41,771 nucleotides of DNA from CAZEHJ01 sp964512485 (GCA_964512485.1 CAZEHJ010000027.1:1-41771), one strand, 5' to 3'. Counted from the first letter of the stretch, positions 16,459-26,501 are shown. The notes: generated from the sequence alone by a model not told the origin. Program-made: numbers and translations.

Positions 16459-17214
16459 TCAAACAGGCCATTTCTGCTTATTCCAGGCCTGATCCCAGAA
16501 CATCCATTCGTATCTGGTACTGGTTCTGAAGGCCTCAATCGCCTTTTCGCGCAGCGATTCATCGTGACCTGCGGCTACCTTTTCCAGTAGTGTGAGAACG
16601 TTGTTTGTATAGTCAACGAAGAGGGGATCGGCATAGGTCAGCAGCCAGTTCCGATACGGATGATCCTGGGGGATGTCTCCCATTTCCCGCTCAATTCTGA
16701 GGCCGATGTCCGTATACAGCCACGGACACGGCGCAAGTGCCGCCACAGCTTCCACGAGAGAGGCTCCCCTAGCGTTGACCAGCATATGGCTCTGGTACGC
16801 CCGGTTGTTGGGCGTGAGCTCGAGACGGGCAATATCGGTGGGCGTGTAATTCAGAAGGGTCCCGTATTCATTGTGCAATTCCTTCTCAACGACAAGAGCA
16901 AGGCGCGCGCCATCGATGAACCACAGTTTGTCATCGACGTCCGAAAATCGCGTCGACAAAATGCTGCACGCGTCCGCAAATGATTCCAGATACCGCGCAT
17001 CCTGCATTTGATAGAAACGGAATCGATCGCGTGAAAGCGTGCCATCTATCAGGGATTGCACGAAGGGATGCTCAAACGATGCATTCCATTCTACTCGACA
17101 GGCTTTCAGGCAGGATGAAGCAAACGCGGGGACCGAAAGACGAGGCGGATCTCCGGCTGTGATACCGGGATCGGCTGTTGATGAATCGTCGATGTCCGCT
17201 ACAGGACTCTCCAT
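16459..17214 (-). CDS. tenA: TenA family protein (thiaminase II / aminopyrimidine aminohydrolase)
   Basis: All-helical TenA/THI-4 fold enzyme that hydrolyses aminopyrimidine breakdown products of thiamine for salvage. Residues matching the B. subtilis TenA active site are Asp72 (FYQMQDARYL), Cys163 and Tyr167 (APCPWLY) and Glu236 (TRYEWMFWDQAW). The full set argues for an active enzyme. The protein has 251 residues, about 25 more than usual, because of an N-terminal extension (MESPVADIDD...) that is probably disordered. It follows the giant kinase gene by 60 bases on the same strand. I saw no TPP riboswitch in front of it and no other thiamine gene in the window. Confidence 0.9.
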   Translation of the reverse strand: MESPVADIDDSSTADPGITAGDPPRLSVPAFASSCLKACRVEWNASFEHPFVQSLIDGTLSRDRFRFYQMQDARYLESFADACSILSTRFSDVDDKLWFIDGARLALVVEKELHNEYGTLLNYTPTDIARLELTPNNRAYQSHMLVNARGASLVEAVAALAPCPWLYTDIGLRIEREMGDIPQDHPYRNWLLTYADPLFVDYTNNVLTLLEKVAAGHDESLREKAIEAFRTSTRYEWMFWDQAWNKQKWPV

Positions 17215-17274
17215 GTACTCTTTCGGGGCAAAATGCGTGGTTCCGGCACAAGATAGCCCCGCAATGAAGGCGGG

Positions 17275-20200
17275 TCAATCCGCAGATTTCGCATCTGTTC
17301 CTGCGAACGGAACCTTGATCCAGAACGTCGTGCCCTTGTTGAACTGGGTGTCGAAGCCTATTTCGCCATCCATGTTTTCGATAGTCTTGCGGGCAATCGC
17401 CAAACCGAGTCCTGTTCCACTGGTTTTCGTCGAGAAACTGGGTACAAAAATTTTCTCCCAGAGATTTCGGGGGATTCCACTACCGTTGTCCGTCACGCTT
17501 GCGAGAACCCACTTCGTTCCGTCACTGTGATTTTCCACGCCCGTAACCACCGTCACCTCAGCAATTCGATCTTCGGGGACGGACTGAATAGCGTTTTTGA
17601 GGAAATTGACATACACACGTCTCAGAGCTTCTCGATCGGCGTGAACGATCATGCTTCCTACGTGTAGATCTGTTTCGATGAGTACGTTTTCTTCCGCCTG
17701 CATCAACTCGACCGCTTCCGAAACGACTTTGTTCAGGTCGACTTCCTCACGGATATGAGTCGGCATGCGACCAAATGACGAAAACTCGTTGGCGATTCGG
17801 GCGAGCGTATCTATTTGCTCAATCAGCGTGGCAGTGGTCTGGGAAAACTTGCGCGAAAATTTTTCATCGTCAGAACCGTCTTCGCTTCGCCGACCGAACG
17901 CGGCACGAAGGTGCTGTATCGACAGCTTCATGGGGGTCAGCGGATTCTTGATTTCATGGGCGACCTGCCTGGCCATTTCTCTCCAGGCCAGCTGACGTTC
18001 CTGTTGAGAGAGCAGGCTCCTGCTTTCCTCCAACTGATCCTGCATTGTATTGAACGAGTCGACCAGGTCGGCGATTTCATCACCCGACTCCATTTTCGCA
18101 ATTCGCTCAAAATGACCGGCAGCAACCGCCTGTAGACCAGCCCGCAATTGGGCAATAGGTCGGGTCAACGCATTGGCAAGCAGCGAGGCCGTCGTCATCA
18201 CCACCAGAACCAGAAGTAGCAGAGCACCGAAGAGATAGGCAACCGTCCTGGCCCGCTCCTCTTCGATTCGCTCCTGCTCCGGAAGCGTGGGAATCGACAC
18301 GACGTAATGAGGCGTCCCCTGCTCGTCACTCAAAGCACGGTATCCGGCTGTGTAACTGAATGAGCCCAGGTTCTCGCTTACTGTTGCGAATGCGAAGCCA
18401 TCGAAATAAAGCTCCTCATAGGCCTCAATGGGAAGTCTTCGCTCAATCAACCGATCCCGAATCAACTCGGGGCGGGAAGCCTGCTCGACCTCAAGATTGT
18501 GATATACGATCAGGTCCAGACCTACGCGAGCGGCCAAAGAGTCCACACTGATGCGGTTCAAAACTCTGTATGGAAGCTCTTCTCCCTGGGTTTCGAGTTC
18601 GAGCGTCTGCTCAACCCGCTCGAGATGCTGGCGCAACCATGATTCGATGGCGCGCTCGTTTTCACCGGTCACAACCCGGAGACCCACGAAGCCCATGGCC
18701 ACAACCGTGATGATTCCCACCGAGAAAAATGCATTCAACACTTTGTCTCGAAAGTGCCGGACATCCGAATCGTCAGAAGGTCTTCGCCATCGATACGCGA
18801 GTCCTGCAAGATAGATGGGAAGTGCCAGAAGCAGTCCAGCGACAATAATTCGAAGCAGGTGATACAGCTGATCGAAGACGTTCGTGGTCCTTCGCCTGAC
18901 GGCGGTGACGTTGGCACCACTCTGAAGCGACAAATCGTCACGGACCCGATAGTACGTCTGATAGTCTCGATCCCTGACCGTCTCAAATGACCACAACTCG
19001 GATCTTCCCTGCAGTTGCGAAAGGATCTCCTCGTCAATAACCGTTCGCCCATAGTTCTTGCCCTCTGTACGAACCAGTATCCCCTCGCGAAACTCGGCGA
19101 TGGAAAGATCCGCAAATCGATCGCCGTAGTACCCCGCGGGAGACAACACTTTCGGGAACGGTGTGCCCGCGGATTCTGTGAGAGCTCTCTGTTCAGCACG
19201 TATCAGGACGAAACTGCCTGGAGATAACACCTCGAAACCGGCGTACCGAAATCTGTTCTGATCCGTGGATCCGGTCAGTTTTTCGATCATGGGCCCCGAA
19301 TCACCGAAGTCCGAATACATGGCTCGAAACAGTTGGAATTCGGATTGATCTTCCCGGTCCCTCATGGCGCGGGGGAGCCGACGACTCAGATTGCTGTATC
19401 GACCCAGGACACCCCCTGACTCTGAAAAGAGCGTCAGGGTGACATCATAACTGGCCAATGCTGAGAGGAGAAACCCAGATGAAATGGATTCCGCCAGTGA
19501 ATCAAAGCTCACTCGTTGTAGATCAACCGGCTCGTTAATCAGAAAATCGATTTCGTCCGTAAAACTGTCGGCGTCTGCATCGTCGAGCACCTGGGAAATG
19601 GCGAACATGATTCTCGCATCCCGATCCTCTAAAAACGACTCGCCGGCTTCTCGCATCTGGAGTTCGACCTTCCGGGTTGAACTCATCTCCAGCATGGGAA
19701 ATAATACCAGCGAAGTGATGACGACAAGAGGAACTATCCGCCTGAGCGCTACGATCGGTGATCGCCGAGCCGGCTGGAGTGGACTCACCAGTGCCGTGAC
19801 ATACGCGACGATGACTGATACTGCGAATAGTTCGGCGGGCAAGACATCGTTGATCGGTTCAACGATCCAGATAATCAACGTCAGCACTCCCGAAGTTGCG
19901 GCAGCCGTGGCGGCCGTCGAAATAACCGACGGAATCGTGTCGAATCGCACCTTCATACCGTCCAACACAAGCCACAATGCGCGACCGGCGAACAACATGA
20001 ACGAAAAGACCAGCAGCAATAACGCACCAAAAACCACCAATACGAGTCGTTCGGGCATCAATCCACTGCGTTCAAAAAAATCCAGCGTGCTGTCCAACAC
20101 CGTATGATTCGCGATCTGGAACAAGGACATCGCAAGGATGAATACGACAGCTTGATGGGCCAGCAAGCCGGCAACGAGCCGCCCTCCGGGTCTCGTGCCG

Positions 20201-21363
20201 GTATACTGCAGGGACGAAAGCGCCCTGAGCCTTGTATCAGCGGTTATCCTCAGAATGATGAGAACGGCGAGAGTGACAAAAATGGAAGTAATGAAGAGGT
20301 CCCCGATGGTCCTCATGCTGCCCAAACCGATCACGGAAGCAAGATGCTGAGGATCAAAAAGCGGTGCCAGAGGGGCCTTGCCGGTCTGCCAACGTGCGGG
20401 AATACTAAAGAACAAAAACACCCATCTCGTCAGGGCCAAGAACACCAGATACGTCAGAAGTGAACGACTCTTGAAAGCTGAATTCGCATCAACCCAGGGA
20501 TAACGCCACAGAAAGCGGCTGCACAAAGCGATCAACCAGATGATGCCCAGCAACATCCAGAATGAGAGAATATCCTCGTAACGACGCGTATGCTCCGCGG
20601 TGTATTCTTGAAGTTGATTGTCGACGATCACTACTGAGCCGATGTGTTCGTCGGCTGGTGAACGCAGTGAATATTCTCCTTCCCCACGGCTGACAGCTGC
20701 GCCTGATGTCCCGAACTCGAATTCTACTGTTTGCCCGAGCCGACGTGTCCATTCCTCCCCCCAGGTAAAGTCGCGCAGGTATTCATTCTTAATCGGCATC
20801 CTGGATTCGACCATTCGGCCCATTCGAACAGCTCCCACAATGGAGGAACCATCAACTACCGGTACCCACACAACAAGTGCGCTTCGCTTGGCTCCGTCCA
20901 ATACAACGCTTTCCTGTACCTCCAGGAGAAATCGATCATTGCTGACGGCCGGATCGATCGGAAAAACGGCTCCGTCCCATGCCAGCACGGATGGTGTTGG
21001 ATCGTAGATCTCTAAGAAGTCCATCGGATCCATCTCCAGATCAGAGGCGAGATGAACCAGCATTTCGTGCCCCGTCCCCGATTCCGCTTCCAGACGAAGG
21101 CCTAGAATCAAATTTGATCTGGAGGCCAGATCCGAGGCATTCCTTCTCAGGTCGGCGTAGGTTTCATCGAGTTCGGCCTGAATTCTCGATACCGCCTCGA
21201 CCCGGTCATTCGAAGCCAAACTGGCATACTCATCTTCAAGTCGCGAGGTATCCCACACTCCAGCCAGCCAGGTGACAAGTACGACCGCAGCGAGAGACAC
21301 CGCGATGATACGATTGGATCGAGACCAGTCACCAAAACGAAACGAGAGACGAGTTTCAGCCAT
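17275..21363 (-). CDS. Giant NtrY-like membrane sensor histidine kinase
   Basis: A 1362-residue sensor kinase. Order: an N-terminal membrane helix (IIAVSLAAVVLVTWLAG) and a large extracytoplasmic region to ~265. Then comes a block of about eight membrane helices (~270-570), a second extracytoplasmic region (~575-835), two more helices enclosing a third sensory region, and a HAMP domain (ALTRPIAQL to QDQLEESR). The kinase core has the H-box VAHEIKNPLTPMK with His1136, N-box NFLKNAIQSVPE near 1253-1264, DNGSGIP near 1292 and GTGLGLAI near 1316. Core motifs match NtrY-type kinases and are all intact. NtrY is usually ~700-750 residues. No response regulator gene is adjacent, so its partner lies elsewhere. 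Its start overlaps the DUF4783 gene by 8 bases. Confidence 0.93.
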   Translation of the reverse strand: MAETRLSFRFGDWSRSNRIIAVSLAAVVLVTWLAGVWDTSRLEDEYASLASNDRVEAVSRIQAELDETYADLRRNASDLASRSNLILGLRLEAESGTGHEMLVHLASDLEMDPMDFLEIYDPTPSVLAWDGAVFPIDPAVSNDRFLLEVQESVVLDGAKRSALVVWVPVVDGSSIVGAVRMGRMVESRMPIKNEYLRDFTWGEEWTRRLGQTVEFEFGTSGAAVSRGEGEYSLRSPADEHIGSVVIVDNQLQEYTAEHTRRYEDILSFWMLLGIIWLIALCSRFLWRYPWVDANSAFKSRSLLTYLVFLALTRWVFLFFSIPARWQTGKAPLAPLFDPQHLASVIGLGSMRTIGDLFITSIFVTLAVLIILRITADTRLRALSSLQYTGTRPGGRLVAGLLAHQAVVFILAMSLFQIANHTVLDSTLDFFERSGLMPERLVLVVFGALLLLVFSFMLFAGRALWLVLDGMKVRFDTIPSVISTAATAAATSGVLTLIIWIVEPINDVLPAELFAVSVIVAYVTALVSPLQPARRSPIVALRRIVPLVVITSLVLFPMLEMSSTRKVELQMREAGESFLEDRDARIMFAISQVLDDADADSFTDEIDFLINEPVDLQRVSFDSLAESISSGFLLSALASYDVTLTLFSESGGVLGRYSNLSRRLPRAMRDREDQSEFQLFRAMYSDFGDSGPMIEKLTGSTDQNRFRYAGFEVLSPGSFVLIRAEQRALTESAGTPFPKVLSPAGYYGDRFADLSIAEFREGILVRTEGKNYGRTVIDEEILSQLQGRSELWSFETVRDRDYQTYYRVRDDLSLQSGANVTAVRRRTTNVFDQLYHLLRIIVAGLLLALPIYLAGLAYRWRRPSDDSDVRHFRDKVLNAFFSVGIITVVAMGFVGLRVVTGENERAIESWLRQHLERVEQTLELETQGEELPYRVLNRISVDSLAARVGLDLIVYHNLEVEQASRPELIRDRLIERRLPIEAYEELYFDGFAFATVSENLGSFSYTAGYRALSDEQGTPHYVVSIPTLPEQERIEEERARTVAYLFGALLLLVLVVMTTASLLANALTRPIAQLRAGLQAVAAGHFERIAKMESGDEIADLVDSFNTMQDQLEESRSLLSQQERQLAWREMARQVAHEIKNPLTPMKLSIQHLRAAFGRRSEDGSDDEKFSRKFSQTTATLIEQIDTLARIANEFSSFGRMPTHIREEVDLNKVVSEAVELMQAEENVLIETDLHVGSMIVHADREALRRVYVNFLKNAIQSVPEDRIAEVTVVTGVENHSDGTKWVLASVTDNGSGIPRNLWEKIFVPSFSTKTSGTGLGLAIARKTIENMDGEIGFDTQFNKGTTFWIKVPFAGTDAKSAD

Positions 21364-21793
21364 CTGATTCCTCGATCAACAATTCCCGAATCTTCCACTT
21401 TCCTGATGCCAGACGGAGCCTAAAAAACATCTGTATCGGATCGCCCGAATTGGAAGATTCATAGCGGCCTTCGATGAACCCGGCGCTCGGTGTCCGGGTG
21501 AAGTTCTCGATTTCGAAATCCAGCGGCGGAAATTCCCTGAAAAAGTTTTTCAATAGCAGTGTTGCCTGCCCGCGGGAGTAGTGCCGCCCCTCTCCAAACA
21601 TCGCAATTTCAACGGAATACATTGTTTCATCCGCAAGAGCAGCCGCGTCAGCCGACATCACAGAAGACTTCAGCCGGGACATGATCTCCTGTTGAGCAAG
21701 TGAACTGGACTGAGCTCCAGCATCTGGCAAACCGGAATAATGGGTCAACAGAAGAAGTCCAAACAAGCACGATATCAGGGCATGGAATTTCAT
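21356..21793 (-). CDS. DUF4783-like secreted protein
   Basis: A 145-residue exported protein. ATG 21793 gives a signal peptide, MKFHALISCLFGLLLLTHYSG, ending near DAGAQS; the frame is open 38 codons further upstream but that part is not signal-like. The mature domain (MSRLKSSVMSADAAALADE..., YSRGQATLLLKNFFREFPP, and KWKIRELLIEESDG) resembles the NTF2-like fold annotated as DUF4783, known mainly in Bacteroidota-related bacteria. The biochemical role is unknown. Its stop overlaps the start of the giant kinase gene by 8 bases, so the two are translationally coupled. It could supply a periplasmic partner or ligand-binding protein for that kinase, which is only inference. Confidence 0.78.
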   Translation of the reverse strand: MKFHALISCLFGLLLLTHYSGLPDAGAQSSSLAQQEIMSRLKSSVMSADAAALADETMYSVEIAMFGEGRHYSRGQATLLLKNFFREFPPLDFEIENFTRTPSAGFIEGRYESSNSGDPIQMFFRLRLASGKWKIRELLIEESDG

Positions 21794-21997
21794 TCGTCGA
21801 AAAAGTAGCAAGAAATGCTCCCACAATCGCAAAAAACTGAAATCGGGTGGAATTAGTTGCTCAATGCACAGATTCGGGTGTGCCACGATCCGAAAATCAT
21901 TAATCAAGAACAGATTCTGTAGGGAATTAGCTACAGATTTGAACTGGGAACAGGGCAGATGCTCGTGCCAACCGTCAGAGCGGAACCGCGTAACGAC

Positions 21998-24430
21998 TCA
22001 GGCGAACAGAACCAACGTCACGCCAGCACCACCTTCGCTGAGGGGCGCTTCCTCATACCGTGCGACGCTTGCATTGGTGTCGAGGTACTCGTGCAGCACG
22101 GAACGAAGAGCGCCTGTTCCTTTTCCATGAACCACTTCAGCCCGGGCTACTCCTGCCGCCATCGCCCGATCGATGAATGGAATGATTTCTGAGAGAGCTT
22201 CGTCGACCCGTCGACCCCGGATATCCAACCTCGTTGAAACAGAATGAACAGATAACTCGCCGGATGCAGAGGTACTTTTCTTGATTCGCACTTCCTGCGG
22301 CGTTTTGCCACCGACCTTCACGAGTTTGCGCATGTCAGTCTTCATTTGCAAACTGGCAAATGCAACGAGAGCCTTGTTGCCTTTCAGTTCGAGGACTTCT
22401 CCTACGGTCCGACCGTCATCCATGCGAACCTGATCTCCGACCTTTATCGGTCCTGAACGGGCTTCGGGTGCGCCGGGCACTTCGGAAGATCTCCTCTTTT
22501 TAGATGCCTTCGACCTACGCTTCTTACGCGTGCGGGTCGCCTCTTTTTCGAGATCCTCTTTTGCCGAGGCAAGATGCTCGCGGGCTTTTTTCGTGATCTC
22601 CTTTTCAGCCCCGGACTCCTTTATTTCCCGGATGGTCTTTTCAACGGCCCTGTTGGCGTCTCGAACGATTTCATCGGCTGCACTGAGCGCTTCTTCCTTG
22701 ATCCTGTCTCTCTCTTCCTGCAGGGATTCCAGTCGCTGGTTGAACACATTTCGCTTGTCGGATAGCTCGGCGCGCATGCTCTCCGTTTCCCGGAAGAGTT
22801 GCTCCAACTCCTGATTCCGATTCATAAGGTCCTGAATCAACTGTTCTGCACTGGCATGGCCCTTTTCTGTGAGTTCAGTTGATCGCTCGATCACACGATC
22901 TGGAAGACCCGATCGAGCAGCAATCTCACGAGCATAAGATGAACCCGGGACACCAAGGTTGAACTCAAACGTCGGTCTCAATTCTCTCTGGTCAAAGGTC
23001 ATGGAAGCGTTTTCAATCCCATCCTTCTCATGCGCGAAGACTTTCAAGGGACCGTAGTGGGTCGTCGCGATGGTTCTGACTCCACCCACGAGCAGTGCTT
23101 CGAATACGGCTTGCGCGAGGGCGCCACCTGCTTCTGGGTCCGTACCGGTACCCGCCTCGTCAATGAGGACCAGCGAATTGCTGCCGGCATGATGGAGAAT
23201 GTGTCCGAGCGTTTTCAGGTGTGAGGTAAACGTCGAAAGATCATCGGCCATCGACTGTTCGTCTCCGATATCCACAAAAACCCCATCGAACAGGTCGAAC
23301 CTGGACTTTTCGGCTACAGGTATCGGTATTCCCATCCCAACCATGGTGGCCATAAGGCCGATCGCCTTCATCGTCACCGACTTCCCACCCGCATTCGGGC
23401 CGGATATGATCACGACGAAATGTTCAATTCCGAGATTTATCGAAAAGGGAATAACCTCACGCCCACTACCATCTGACCGAAACACGAGCATCAGGGCAGG
23501 ATTGCGACCATCCTTAATGTCTATGATTCCTTCATCGCCGACTTCGGGGATTTGGCCGCCAGTCTCGTTAGCCAATTTTGCCTTTGCCAGGGTGACATCC
23601 AAACGAACGAGCCGTCCATTGATGTCCTGTAACTCGGGCAGGACCGACCTTACTTCGTCGGTGAGTGCCACTTTGATCGAGTGGCACTCTCGAACATCTT
23701 CGAGCTCGAGTTCACGGACCTGATTGTTTGCTTCGAGGCTGGAAGCTGGTTCGATGAATACCGTTTGGCCCGATGACGAGACATCATGAACAAATCCGTC
23801 AATCTTGCGCTTTGCTTCCGCCCTGACCGGGATGACAACTCGGCCCGCTCGAATGGTTGGCTGATCATCGGCGGCAAAGCCAGCCGAAGAGGCCCGTTTC
23901 AATGCATCCGCCGCCGCCTGACGCGCGCGATTGCGTGAATTGACAAGCTGCCGCCTTATTCGGGAGAGTTCGGGAGTCGCATCGTCTTTGATTTCACCAG
24001 ATTCGTCGATGACCTGAAAAATTTGCGCTGATGGCAGCGATTCCGCCTCAATCCCATCAAGAAGGCTCTGGATCAAAGGATACTTTTCCTTTCGCACATC
24101 AAAAAAGCGCACTGTCCGGTCCGCGATTCGTACCAATGTGCCGATTTCGAGCAACTCGACGCCGTCGAGCGCAATTCCCGCCGGAGGAGCTTTCGAAAGA
24201 GCGGTCGTGACCTCTGGTAAGGTGCCCAGATGAAATGGGTCATCGAATTGAAGACAGAGTTGCAGCTCTCCTACCGCATCCAGTTCGGACTTTACACTAT
24301 CCAGAGATTCGAACCTCAGATAGTCGTTCAATCTCGAGCGAGATTCTTCCCCCGAAAGATGTTGGATCAGCCGGGTCAGAACTTTATTCAGTCCCAGTTT
24401 GTCAGCGCCTTCTGGAGGAAATACGTCCAT
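21998..24430 (-). CDS. mutS2: Endonuclease MutS2 (rescue/recombination MutS homologue)
   Basis: MutS2 family ATPase with a C-terminal Smr nuclease domain. Family roles include limiting recombination and splitting collided ribosomes. At 810 residues its length is typical. Domains in order are the helical core/clamp, the ATPase with Walker A GPNAGGKS (344-351), Walker B SLVLIDEAGTGTDP and THYGPLK, and a long coiled coil (about 500-640) ending in a Lys/Arg-rich stretch. A KOW-like segment (KVGDQVRMDDGRTVGEV) and the Smr domain follow (LDIRG from about 735, HGKGTG near 768). There is no N-terminal mismatch-recognition domain, as expected for MutS2. The Smr motif LDxR is intact. It lies 14 bases after the nucleotidyltransferase gene. 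Confidence 0.97.
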   Translation of the reverse strand: MDVFPPEGADKLGLNKVLTRLIQHLSGEESRSRLNDYLRFESLDSVKSELDAVGELQLCLQFDDPFHLGTLPEVTTALSKAPPAGIALDGVELLEIGTLVRIADRTVRFFDVRKEKYPLIQSLLDGIEAESLPSAQIFQVIDESGEIKDDATPELSRIRRQLVNSRNRARQAAADALKRASSAGFAADDQPTIRAGRVVIPVRAEAKRKIDGFVHDVSSSGQTVFIEPASSLEANNQVRELELEDVRECHSIKVALTDEVRSVLPELQDINGRLVRLDVTLAKAKLANETGGQIPEVGDEGIIDIKDGRNPALMLVFRSDGSGREVIPFSINLGIEHFVVIISGPNAGGKSVTMKAIGLMATMVGMGIPIPVAEKSRFDLFDGVFVDIGDEQSMADDLSTFTSHLKTLGHILHHAGSNSLVLIDEAGTGTDPEAGGALAQAVFEALLVGGVRTIATTHYGPLKVFAHEKDGIENASMTFDQRELRPTFEFNLGVPGSSYAREIAARSGLPDRVIERSTELTEKGHASAEQLIQDLMNRNQELEQLFRETESMRAELSDKRNVFNQRLESLQEERDRIKEEALSAADEIVRDANRAVEKTIREIKESGAEKEITKKAREHLASAKEDLEKEATRTRKKRRSKASKKRRSSEVPGAPEARSGPIKVGDQVRMDDGRTVGEVLELKGNKALVAFASLQMKTDMRKLVKVGGKTPQEVRIKKSTSASGELSVHSVSTRLDIRGRRVDEALSEIIPFIDRAMAAGVARAEVVHGKGTGALRSVLHEYLDTNASVARYEEAPLSEGGAGVTLVLFA

Positions 24431-24444
24431 TTTGTCCGGGTGGA

Positions 24445-25446
24445 TCAGCCAGCGACTTCGCTGTGATCTCCAATATTGAGAGTGCCGTCAAAACCATTTA
24501 CCTTGGCATCTCGCCCTACCATCGAATCGGTCAGCCTGGAATTTTCAACGTGCGCGTTGGCAAATACAGTTCCTCCCTTGATGACGGAATTTACCACACG
24601 TGCGCCGGACTCGAATGAGCTTTCGGGACCGATCTCTCCTCCCTCAATCAGCACGTTTTCGCCAATGTAGACCGGAGGATGCACAATTGTATCCTTGATA
24701 CTGCCGTCGGGAATGGAAGGATTGTCATGCCGGATGATGAACCGTGTCGTTTCCGCCAGGGCCTCGATCGTTCCACAGTCCAGCCATTCAGTGACTGTTG
24801 CTGTGCGAAATACAGATCCATCTTTCAGCAGACGGTCAAACGCGTCGGTAAGTTGGTATTCGTCGCCCACACCTGTGATTTTGTTGTCATACAGGTAGTT
24901 GATGGCCTCCTGAAGCTTGGCAAGGTCACGTACGTAGTAGATGCCTATCAGGGCTTCGGTAGAGATCAATTCCTGCGGTTTTTCCACCAGCTCGACGATT
25001 CGGTCTCCCTCACGTACTGCAACACCGAATCGGCTCGGGTCATCCACGTGTTTTACCCAGGCAACCACATCAGAGTCAGAGAGATCGATGCCGGGCTCCA
25101 TAAAAAAGAGGGTGTCGGCGAAGACGACAATCCCCTCCCCTTCTAGCTTCTCACCTGCGCACCCGACGGCGTGGGCGGTCCCAAGAGCCACGTCCTGAAC
25201 GGCGAAACTGGCCTTCGCATCATGTCGGAGGCAAATGTCCGTCAGGGCGTCTCTCACATCCTGACCAAAATCGGGCCCCAATACAAACACGCCCTCCGTG
25301 ATGGGTCGAGGTAGAACGCCAGAAAATGTATTAACGATTCGCTCCACCATGCTTGTCCCGCATACAGGAAGAAGCGGCTTGGGAGTGACGTGAGAATGTG
25401 GCCTGACGCGTGTGCCTCGTCCTGCCATGGGAATGATCAGCTTCAT
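24445..25446 (-). CDS. Sugar-phosphate nucleotidyltransferase with C-terminal beta-helix
   Basis: NTP-transferase that activates a sugar 1-phosphate to a nucleotide sugar (RmlA/GalU/GlmU N-domain type). The nucleotide loop GRGTRVRPHSHVTPKPLLP is at residues 9-27. VFADTLFF carries the conserved metal-binding Asp position, and VEKPQEL and TEWLDCGTIEALAE are typical substrate-pocket segments. After ~240 residues a left-handed beta-helix begins (VYIGENVLIEGGEIGPESSF and on), as in archaeal-type bifunctional enzymes, though the acyltransferase part is short. The sugar cannot be read from sequence. It is the first gene of the minus-strand run that includes mutS2, and starts at the divergent region shared with the LOG-family gene. 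Confidence 0.92.
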   Translation of the reverse strand: MKLIIPMAGRGTRVRPHSHVTPKPLLPVCGTSMVERIVNTFSGVLPRPITEGVFVLGPDFGQDVRDALTDICLRHDAKASFAVQDVALGTAHAVGCAGEKLEGEGIVVFADTLFFMEPGIDLSDSDVVAWVKHVDDPSRFGVAVREGDRIVELVEKPQELISTEALIGIYYVRDLAKLQEAINYLYDNKITGVGDEYQLTDAFDRLLKDGSVFRTATVTEWLDCGTIEALAETTRFIIRHDNPSIPDGSIKDTIVHPPVYIGENVLIEGGEIGPESSFESGARVVNSVIKGGTVFANAHVENSRLTDSMVGRDAKVNGFDGTLNIGDHSEVAG

Positions 25447-25701
25447 AGGTATAAATCGGATTCGGAAATGTGCGTTGAAAGATACTCAGCTTTGAAGGCA
25501 CTGACGTGACGAAATGGATAAAACTGCATAGAAATCCTTGCGAAAGCGTTTGGATCAATAGTCCTGCTTGTATTTCTTTCTGTTCCCCTCATCCAGTGAT
25601 AGCGACTCCTTCTCCGTCTTAACCTCAGAAAAACACGCACTCAGAATCGCAAGGAGATTCAGTTTCAACTCCTTCGCCAAAGCACAAACCATCAAAATCC
25701 T

Positions 25702-26415
25702 ATGAGCCTGCTCCATCCCAGAAAGCCAGAATCGTCGAACAATGGATATGATGTATGGCAGGATGCCAGAATCAAGGATCTGTGGCGTGTATTTCGAATC
25801 ATGGGCGAGTTCGTCGACGGATTCGAAACCCTGTCAGAAGTGGGGCCGGCTGTGTCCATATTTGGCTCCGCACGAACGGCCGAGAATCATCCGAACTACC
25901 AGCTGGGTCGAGAAGTAGCTTCTGAATTGGTCAAAAAAGGATTTGGCGTTATCAGCGGTGGCGGACCGGGGATAATGGAGGCCGCAAATCGCGGAGCCCG
26001 TGAAGCCGAAGGGGTATCGATCGGATTAAACATTGACCTCCCACACGAGCAAAAAGCGAATCCGTATATCGACCCCGAGCACCTGATAGACTTCAATTTC
26101 TTCTTCGTCAGGAAGGTCATGTTCGTCAAATACGCCCAGGGATTCGTTGTATTGCCTGGCGGATTTGGAACGATGGACGAGTTGTTCGAGGCCCTCACAC
26201 TTATTCAGACTCGAAAGTCAACGCAATTCCCTGTAGTTCTGATGGGTACGAGCTTCTGGGGAGGACTCTTGGACTGGTTGCGTGAGACGATGCTGGCTGC
26301 CGGTAACATTTCGAAAGAAAATTTGGACCTATTCATGGTCACAGACGATCCCGTCCAAGCAGCCGAATACATCGCGCGATTCTACGAAGAACGCGTCATG
26401 CAGCCCAATTTTTAG
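25702..26415 (+). CDS. LOG-family (TIGR00730) Rossmann-fold protein
   Basis: Member of the LOG/YgdH family, whose characterised members hydrolyse nucleoside 5'-monophosphates at the N-glycosidic bond. The Rossmann motif SGGGPGIMEAANRGA (residues 85-99) and PGGFGTMDE (152-160) are both intact and hold the catalytic Arg and Glu. The 237 residues include a ~45-residue N-terminal helical extension (IKDLWRVFRIMGEFVDGF), as in the longer bacterial group. Older databases call these 'lysine decarboxylase', which is not supported. Start ATG 25702 has no Shine-Dalgarno in front (atcaaaatcct). It is transcribed divergently from the nucleotidyltransferase gene, with 255 bases between. Confidence 0.93.
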   Translation: MSLLHPRKPESSNNGYDVWQDARIKDLWRVFRIMGEFVDGFETLSEVGPAVSIFGSARTAENHPNYQLGREVASELVKKGFGVISGGGPGIMEAANRGAREAEGVSIGLNIDLPHEQKANPYIDPEHLIDFNFFFVRKVMFVKYAQGFVVLPGGFGTMDELFEALTLIQTRKSTQFPVVLMGTSFWGGLLDWLRETMLAAGNISKENLDLFMVTDDPVQAAEYIARFYEERVMQPNF

Positions 26416-26451
26416 CCCGAATCGCATCTTACTCCTGATTTCATTGAAATG

Positions 26452-26501
26452 TATACCACGGGGTATTTAGATTTACCCGGCTGTGAATACCCGTGTGTAT
26501 A
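26452..26501 (+). other. Imperfect inverted repeat downstream of the LOG gene
   Basis: The left arm starting tataccacggggtatt (26452-26467) pairs with the right arm aatacccgtgtgtata (26486-26501), with one bulge and one small internal loop. The loop is about 18 bases. It lies 37 bases after the LOG-family stop and 136 bases before the TPR gene start. It could be a weak terminator, a structured leader or an operator; there is no clean T-run right after it. Confidence 0.35.

Noticed and set aside
17215..17274. TPP riboswitch in front of tenA
   Set aside because: Only 60 bases separate tenA from the kinase gene and no THI-box (CTGAGA) pattern is seen.
21916..21937. Hairpin tctgtag/ctacaga between mutS2 and the DUF4783 gene
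   Set aside because: Only seven pairs with an 8-base loop and no good T-run; too weak to call a terminator.
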